A stretch of DNA of 19,630 nucleotides from an uncultured Eubacteriales bacterium (GTDB lineage Bacteria; Bacillota; Clostridia; Lachnospirales; Lachnospiraceae). The translations under genes were made by a program, and so were the position numbers. Numbering within the stretch: the stretch's first letter is position 1; the number at the start of each line of letters is the position of its first letter. The stretch covers positions 1 through 19,630 of the forward strand of contig UQYF01000048.1 in NCBI GenBank assembly GCA_900545175.1, read 5' to 3'. The notes under the pieces were generated by a model that was given only the letters and a program-made list of their open reading frames with translations, was not told where the DNA came from and searched no databases. This document shows positions 14,460-19,630 of this stretch, in pieces.

Positions 14460-17400
14460 ATGAAGTTATTTGATGCATTTCCTACACTTGAATTTAATGA
14501 AGATATAATGGATATTTTGGCTGATGTTGAGGTGCTTAAGGTTGCAACCAACTCAGCCAAAACCCGCCTTAGGGTATATATAACATCCAGAAGACTTATT
14601 CCGAAGAGCACAATTTTTGTGTTAGAGAATGGGTTTAGGAAGCAGATTCCGCCATTTAAGACAATGGATATCCATGTTGTTGAAAAATATGAGCTTTCAA
14701 GCCAGTATACACAGGAGAAGCTCTGGGGAATATATAAAGAAAGCATACTTGATGAGCTTAGGCATGAGAGCATTATAGACTATGAGATTGTAAAAAAAGC
14801 CAAAGTCAGATTTATCGCAGATGATAAGATGGAGCTTGTAGTCTCAGACGGAAGTATTGAAAGAGACAGAGTGAAGAACATCTGCGAATATCTTCATATG
14901 GTCTTTTTTGACCGCTGTGGCTTTGAGATAGACTTTGACATTATATACAGGGAAGCAAAGCACGAAGCGAAAGACACACCTGTGATTCATATGCAGCTTG
15001 AGCAGACGGCTGATGGTGATGACAAGGAAGAAGCAGTGGCTGGAAGTGAAAATAAGTCGGAAAAGAAAAATTCAAAAGAGACTGAGATGGCACAGACGGA
15101 AAAGACTGTTGCAGGCAGATTAAGAACTGATGTAAAGGCCCTTGACAAAAAGGCAGCTAAGAATGATGAAAAGAGTTTCCGTTCCGTCAAAATGTCCGGC
15201 AATCCGGATGTCATATACGGCAAGGACTTTGATGATGAAGCCATTGAGCTTGCAACGATAACGCATGAGATAGGTGAAGGTGCTGTAAGAGGCAGGATAA
15301 GAGGTGTGGAAGTAAAAGAGCTCAGAACAGGCAAACAGCTTATGACATTTACGGTTACTGACTTTACAGATTCCATGTCTGTCAAGCTTTTTTTGAATAC
15401 GAAGGAAAACCTTGATGAGATAAAGGGAGACATAAAGGATGGAGCCTTTGTCAAAATTAAGGGTGTTATTGCGATGGACAGCTGGAGCAAGGAGATAGCT
15501 GTAAGCTCGGTGCGCGGGATTAAAAAGATACCTGATTTTACACGAAAGCGAATGGACAATTCTGATGTAAAGCGAGTGGAGCTTCACTGCCATACCAAGA
15601 TGAGCGATATGGATGGAGTTTCTGAGGTATCGGATATCATAAAACAGGCCTCTAAATGGGGAATGCCGGCGATAGCAATCACGGATCACGGTGTCTGTCA
15701 GGCGTTCCCAGATGCAAATCATACAGTAGAAAAGCTCGATGGCTTCAAGGTTATCTATGGAGTAGAGGCATATCTGGTTGATGATTTGAAGGCTCTTATA
15801 GAAAATCCTGACGGACAGACATTTGATGATACATATGTTGTATTTGACCTTGAGACAACCGGATTTTCATCAGAGCATGACAGAATCATTGAGATTGGAG
15901 CAGTAAAGTATCAGAACAGAAGATGCGTTGACAGTTTTTCGTGCTTTGTAAATCCTGAGATTCCAATTCCGTTCAGGATTGAGAAGCTGACAGGAATCAA
16001 TGATTCCATGGTTATCGATGCACAGACGATAGAGGAAGTGCTTCCGAAATTCATAGAATTCTGTGAAGGAGCAGTCCTTGTCGCACACAACGCTGATTTT
16101 GATTCGGGCTTTATCAAAGCGAAGGCAAAGCAGGTGATGGGTATTGACAAGGAATACACGGTTGTGGACACAGTTGCACTTGCGAGAGTACTTCTTCCGC
16201 AGCTTAACAGATATAAGCTTGACACGGTAGCCAAAGCTGTAGGTGTCTCTCTTGAAAATCATCACCGCGCGGTTGATGATGCCGACTGCTGTGCCGGAAT
16301 ATTTTTAAAATTCATGACAATGATGGAGGAGCGCGGAATCACAAATCTTAATCAGGCAGAGAGTCTGGCTGATGAGAGAGAGAACATTGTAAAGAAGCTT
16401 CCTTCATATCATGCGATTATATTGGCAAAGAATGATGTAGGCAGAAACAATCTTTACAGACTTACGTCAATGGCGCATTTAAAATATTTTAACAGAAGAC
16501 CGAGAATTCCTAAGAGCGAGCTGTTAAAGCACAGGGAAGGTCTGATACTTGGCTCGGCATGTGAGGCAGGAGAACTATACCGCGCCATACTTGACAACAA
16601 GTCGGAGCAGGATATCGCAAGGCTTGTCGAGTTCTATGATTATCTTGAGATACAGCCGCTTGGAAATAACGGGTTTATGATAGACTCTGAAGATATATGG
16701 GTATCATCGGAGCAGGATTTGATTGACATAAATAAGAAAATAGTTTCACTTGGCGAAATCTTTGGAAAGCCTGTGGCTGCTACCTGCGATGTGCATTTTT
16801 TAAACCCTGAGGATGAAGTGTACAGAAGGATAATCATGGCGGGGCAGGGCTTTGACGATGCTGATAACCAGGCACCGTTATTTCTTAGGACAACGGAGGA
16901 GATGTTAAACGAGTTTCAGTATCTTGGCAGCGATAAGGCATATGAGGTCGTGGTAAAAAATACCAATATGATTGCGGATATGTGCGAGAAGATATCGCCT
17001 GTGCGTCCGGATAAATGTCCTCCTGTAATCGAAAATTCCGATGAGACGTTGAGAAAGATATGCTATACAACGGCTCATGAGATGTATGGTGAGGAGCTTC
17101 CGGAGATTGTTAAGGAAAGACTTGACAGGGAGCTTAATTCAATCATAAGCAACGGTTATTCCGTTATGTATATTATCGCGCAGAAGCTTGTATGGAAGTC
17201 TAACGAGGATGGATATCTTGTAGGTTCAAGAGGCTCTGTAGGTTCCTCGTTTGCGGCGACAATGGCAGGAATTACGGAAGTAAACCCTCTTCCGCCACAT
17301 TATCTGTGCATGAATGGGGATTGCCATTACTATGATTTTGATTCGGAAGATGTGAAAAAATTTTCTGGTGGTGCGGGATGCGATATGCCTGACCGCATCT

Positions 17401-18926
17401 GCCCAAAGTGCGGCAATCCGCTTACGAAACAAGGCTTTGATATACCATTTGAGACCTTCCTCGGATTTAAAGGAAATAAGGAGCCTGATATCGACCTTAA
17501 CTTTTCCGGAGAGTATCAGTCTAAGGCTCACTCTTACACAGAAGTTATCTTCGGAAAAGGTCAGACCTTTAAAGCGGGAACTGTAGGCACTGTAGCGGAT
17601 AAGACGGCATATGGCTATGTCCGCAAATACTTTGAGGAACGCCAGATTACCAAGAGAGACAGCGAGATAGTGCGAATAGCGGAAGGATGTACAGGCATCC
17701 GGCGTTCTACCGGACAGCATCCGGGTGGCATCATCGTTCTTCCGCTCGGCGAAGAAATTGATACATTTACTCCGATACAGCATCCGGCAAACGATATGAC
17801 TACTAATATTATTACAACACACTTTGATTACCACAGCATTGACCACAATCTGTTAAAGCTTGATATTCTTGGCCATGATGATCCTACGATGATTCGTATG
17901 CTGCAGGATTTGACCGGAATTGACCCAAAGACGATACCACTTGATTCACCGGAGGTTATGAGCCTTTTTAAGGATACGTCGGCGCTTGGAATAACACCGG
18001 ACGATATAGGAGGAACAAAGCTTGGAGCACTGGGAATACCGGAATTCGGCACGGATTTTGCCATGCAGATGGTTATTGATGCAAAGCCTACCTGCTTTGC
18101 GGATTTGGTTCGTATATCGGGATTGTCGCATGGTACTGATGTGTGGCTTGGAAATGCACAGACACTCATCATGAGTGGTGTAGCGACTATTTCTACAGCT
18201 ATCTGCTGTCGTGATGATATTATGATATATCTTATTGGAAAAGGCATGGACAAAGAGCTTTCCTTCACAATAATGGAGAGCGTAAGAAAAGGAAAAGGTC
18301 TTAAGGAGGGATGGCCGGAGCAGATGCGTGAGCATGACGTTCCGCAGTGGTATATAGAGTCATGCCTTAAAATTAAGTACATGTTTCCTAAGGCGCATGC
18401 CGCTGCGTATGTCATGATGGCATGGAGAATTGCATATTGTAAGGTATTTTATCCGCTTGCATACTATGCTTCATACTTTAGTATAAGAGCAACGGCATTT
18501 TCATATGAGCTCATGTGTATGGGAAAAGAGAAGCTTGACTATTATATTGCTGACTATAAAAAACGCAGTGACAGTCTTTCTAAGAAGGAGGAGGACACCT
18601 TAAAGGACATGCGTCTAGTACAGGAGATGTATGCGAGAGGACTGGAGTTCCTTCCGATTGATTTGTACAAGTCGCATTCTAGGAATTTTCAGATAGTAGA
18701 CGGTAAACTCCTTCCTCCGTTCAATTCAATAGATGGTCTTGGCGATGTGGCAGCAGAACTTATAATGAATGCGGCGGAGCATGGGCCGTTTCTTTCAAGG
18801 GACGATTTTCAGGCGCGGACGAAGGCATCGAAGACGGTTGTTGCGCTCTTAGGGGATCTTGGAATCCTTGGCGACTTGCCGGAGAGCAATCAGTTGTCGC
18901 TGTTTGACGGATTGTTGAAGGTCTGA
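14460..18926 (+). CDS. polC: DNA polymerase III alpha subunit, PolC type
   Basis: A 1488-residue replicative polymerase of the Gram-positive type, with its own proofreading activity. Order: N-terminal domain (about 1-180), a highly charged Lys/Glu linker (about 185-250), OB fold (about 260-350), PHP domain beginning H376-C-H378, then the exonuclease inserted in it with D463-L-E465, D546 and H602...D607, the rest of PHP, and the polymerase core. A cysteine cluster (C950, C955, C974, C981, C984) is the expected zinc site, and P-D1010-I-D1012-L-N-F-S-G holds catalytic aspartates. The C-terminus ends Q-L-S-L-F, like a clamp-binding motif. The start at 14460 is chosen by the family-like M-K-L-F-D-A-F-P-T-L; its ribosome binding site is weak. 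An ATG at 14424 inside ispG has none. It is the last gene of the cluster. Confidence 0.96.
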   Translation: MKLFDAFPTLEFNEDIMDILADVEVLKVATNSAKTRLRVYITSRRLIPKSTIFVLENGFRKQIPPFKTMDIHVVEKYELSSQYTQEKLWGIYKESILDELRHESIIDYEIVKKAKVRFIADDKMELVVSDGSIERDRVKNICEYLHMVFFDRCGFEIDFDIIYREAKHEAKDTPVIHMQLEQTADGDDKEEAVAGSENKSEKKNSKETEMAQTEKTVAGRLRTDVKALDKKAAKNDEKSFRSVKMSGNPDVIYGKDFDDEAIELATITHEIGEGAVRGRIRGVEVKELRTGKQLMTFTVTDFTDSMSVKLFLNTKENLDEIKGDIKDGAFVKIKGVIAMDSWSKEIAVSSVRGIKKIPDFTRKRMDNSDVKRVELHCHTKMSDMDGVSEVSDIIKQASKWGMPAIAITDHGVCQAFPDANHTVEKLDGFKVIYGVEAYLVDDLKALIENPDGQTFDDTYVVFDLETTGFSSEHDRIIEIGAVKYQNRRCVDSFSCFVNPEIPIPFRIEKLTGINDSMVIDAQTIEEVLPKFIEFCEGAVLVAHNADFDSGFIKAKAKQVMGIDKEYTVVDTVALARVLLPQLNRYKLDTVAKAVGVSLENHHRAVDDADCCAGIFLKFMTMMEERGITNLNQAESLADERENIVKKLPSYHAIILAKNDVGRNNLYRLTSMAHLKYFNRRPRIPKSELLKHREGLILGSACEAGELYRAILDNKSEQDIARLVEFYDYLEIQPLGNNGFMIDSEDIWVSSEQDLIDINKKIVSLGEIFGKPVAATCDVHFLNPEDEVYRRIIMAGQGFDDADNQAPLFLRTTEEMLNEFQYLGSDKAYEVVVKNTNMIADMCEKISPVRPDKCPPVIENSDETLRKICYTTAHEMYGEELPEIVKERLDRELNSIISNGYSVMYIIAQKLVWKSNEDGYLVGSRGSVGSSFAATMAGITEVNPLPPHYLCMNGDCHYYDFDSEDVKKFSGGAGCDMPDRICPKCGNPLTKQGFDIPFETFLGFKGNKEPDIDLNFSGEYQSKAHSYTEVIFGKGQTFKAGTVGTVADKTAYGYVRKYFEERQITKRDSEIVRIAEGCTGIRRSTGQHPGGIIVLPLGEEIDTFTPIQHPANDMTTNIITTHFDYHSIDHNLLKLDILGHDDPTMIRMLQDLTGIDPKTIPLDSPEVMSLFKDTSALGITPDDIGGTKLGALGIPEFGTDFAMQMVIDAKPTCFADLVRISGLSHGTDVWLGNAQTLIMSGVATISTAICCRDDIMIYLIGKGMDKELSFTIMESVRKGKGLKEGWPEQMREHDVPQWYIESCLKIKYMFPKAHAAAYVMMAWRIAYCKVFYPLAYYASYFSIRATAFSYELMCMGKEKLDYYIADYKKRSDSLSKKEEDTLKDMRLVQEMYARGLEFLPIDLYKSHSRNFQIVDGKLLPPFNSIDGLGDVAAELIMNAAEHGPFLSRDDFQARTKASKTVVALLGDLGILGDLPESNQLSLFDGLLKV

Positions 18927-19361
18927 GAACATAGATAAGTTATGGATTTACGAATAGGACGGTGGAGATTGATATGGTTCACATTGTGCGGTTAGGTTAA
19001 TAATCGGATTTAAACAAGGTGAATCCTACCTGATTTTTGCTTTCGTACTATGTTTTGTACATGACAAGTACCGGATATATATGCAAAGCATTTTGTTATG
19101 AGCAGGGTATGGTTGTCAAAATATGCTAATTTTCTATAAGTGTATAACAAGTTAAGTTCACAAGGCATGTTTTGACACCATAATCTGAGCAGGAGGCGAG
19201 AGCAGATTGTAAATAATATTGACATAGTCTTATATAATTTTTGGGAAATAAAACTAAGGTACGAAACGGACAGTTTGGTTAAAAACAGATGAAACAAATT
19301 GTCTGAAAACAACATAAAATATATACAAATTGAACAACTTAAAGAAAATAGAAAAAAAAGC
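18927..19361. other. Non-coding stretch between polC and the tRNA genes
   Basis: About 435 bases with no convincing gene on either strand; the longest open frame is on the minus strand (19010-19315), has no ribosome binding site and looks random in composition. AGGT...ACCT followed by GATTTTT near 19017-19037 is the only terminator-like element after polC and has just four pairs. AGGAGG at 19191-19196 is not followed by a start codon at usable distance. Confidence 0.5.
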
Positions 19362-19390
19362 TTGCTTTTTCTGAGAAGCTAGTGTATATT
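19362..19390 (+). promoter_or_regulatory. Promoter of the tRNA-Glu genes
   Basis: TTGCTT (19362-19367) and TATATT (19385-19390) are exactly 17 bases apart. The predicted start, near 19397, is about ten bases before the first tRNA. Confidence 0.7.
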
Positions 19391-19407
19391 AGTAAAGTAC
19401 TTGATAC

Positions 19408-19479
19408 GGCTCGATGGTCAAGCGGTTAAGACGCCGCCCTCTCACGGCGGAAACCGGGGTTCGATTCCCCGTCGAGCTG
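19408..19479 (+). tRNA. tRNA-Glu (anticodon CTC), first copy
   Basis: A 72-base cloverleaf: acceptor GGCTCGA with TCGAGCT (first pair G-U), D arm GTC/GAC, anticodon stem CCGCC/GGCGG with loop CTCTCAC and anticodon CTC reading GAG, and T arm CGGGG/CCCCG around TTCGATT. The discriminator base is G. The terminal CCA is not encoded (CTG follows) and would be added after transcription. Confidence 0.95.
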
Positions 19480-19556
19480 CTGATATCAATATGGCATGTG
19501 AGAATGCAGTGTTGATATGTAAGATTGTGGATACAATCAATAATAGAAAAAGATAT

Positions 19557-19628
19557 GGCTCGATGGTCAAGCGGTTAAGACGCCGCCCTCTCACGGCGGA
19601 AACCGGGGTTCGATTCCCCGTCGAGCTG
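19557..19628 (+). tRNA. tRNA-Glu (anticodon CTC), second identical copy
   Basis: Identical to the copy 149 bases upstream over all 72 positions and also over the next two bases (CT), where the window ends. No promoter of its own is obvious in the 77-base spacer, so the two are probably cotranscribed from the promoter at 19362-19390. CCA is not encoded at the usual place. Confidence 0.95.
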
Positions 19629-19630
19629 CT

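Noticed and set aside
17226..17846. 206-codon minus-strand open frame inside polC
   Set aside because: Antisense shadow of a strongly conserved polymerase region, without start signals or recognisable motifs.
19010..19315. 101-codon minus-strand open frame between polC and the tRNAs
   Set aside because: No ribosome binding site and no recognisable domain; composition looks like non-coding DNA.
1..19630. CRISPR array, prophage or insertion-sequence genes
   Set aside because: No regularly spaced direct repeats and no transposase, integrase or phage protein in any frame; the only direct repeat of note is the tRNA pair.

Overview
The window looks like chromosomal DNA of an anaerobic Clostridia member, most likely Lachnospiraceae. 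The evidence is low-to-moderate GC, a Gram-positive PolC, the gene order pyrH-frr-uppS-cdsA-dxr-rseP-ispG-polC, strong AGGAGG-type ribosome binding sites, frequent AGA codons and several TTG starts. The family assignment comes from reading gene content and style, not from a search.

Layout. (1) Positions 1-2100 are the AT-rich accessory part. They hold the first codons of a leftward gene that runs off the window, a perfect 15-bp inverted repeat, and two tandem homologous genes for an exported or membrane-anchored protein family I do not recognise. The first copy has an in-frame TAA just after its signal peptide and is called a pseudogene; the second copy is intact. (2) Positions 2138-5630 hold rpsO with its own promoter, a structured leader and a terminator, then pnp and yebC. 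These are translation and RNA-decay functions, closed by a 15-bp hairpin that probably terminates in both directions. (3) Positions 5706-6506, minus strand, hold a lone hisA of the eukaryotic (yeast HIS6-like) type rather than the usual bacterial type. (4) Positions 6713-18926 are a long rightward run: a membrane-anchored NodB polysaccharide deacetylase, pyrH, frr, uppS, cdsA, dxr, rseP, ispG and polC. (5) Positions 18927-19630 are about 480 bases without a convincing gene, then a promoter and two identical tRNA-Glu(CTC) genes.

How the genes fit together. The long cluster links pyrimidine nucleotide supply (PyrH), ribosome recycling (Frr), the methylerythritol-phosphate isoprenoid pathway (Dxr, IspG), use of those isoprenoids for the cell-wall lipid carrier (UppS), phospholipid precursor synthesis (CdsA), intramembrane proteolysis (RseP) and chromosome replication (PolC). 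Three consecutive or near-consecutive genes (uppS, dxr, rseP) appear to start at TTG.

Nothing here is clearly a new defence or mobile system. The best candidates for new biology are the tandem exported paralogue pair with one copy interrupted, the eukaryotic-type HisA, and the structured leaders of rpsO, pnp and uppS.
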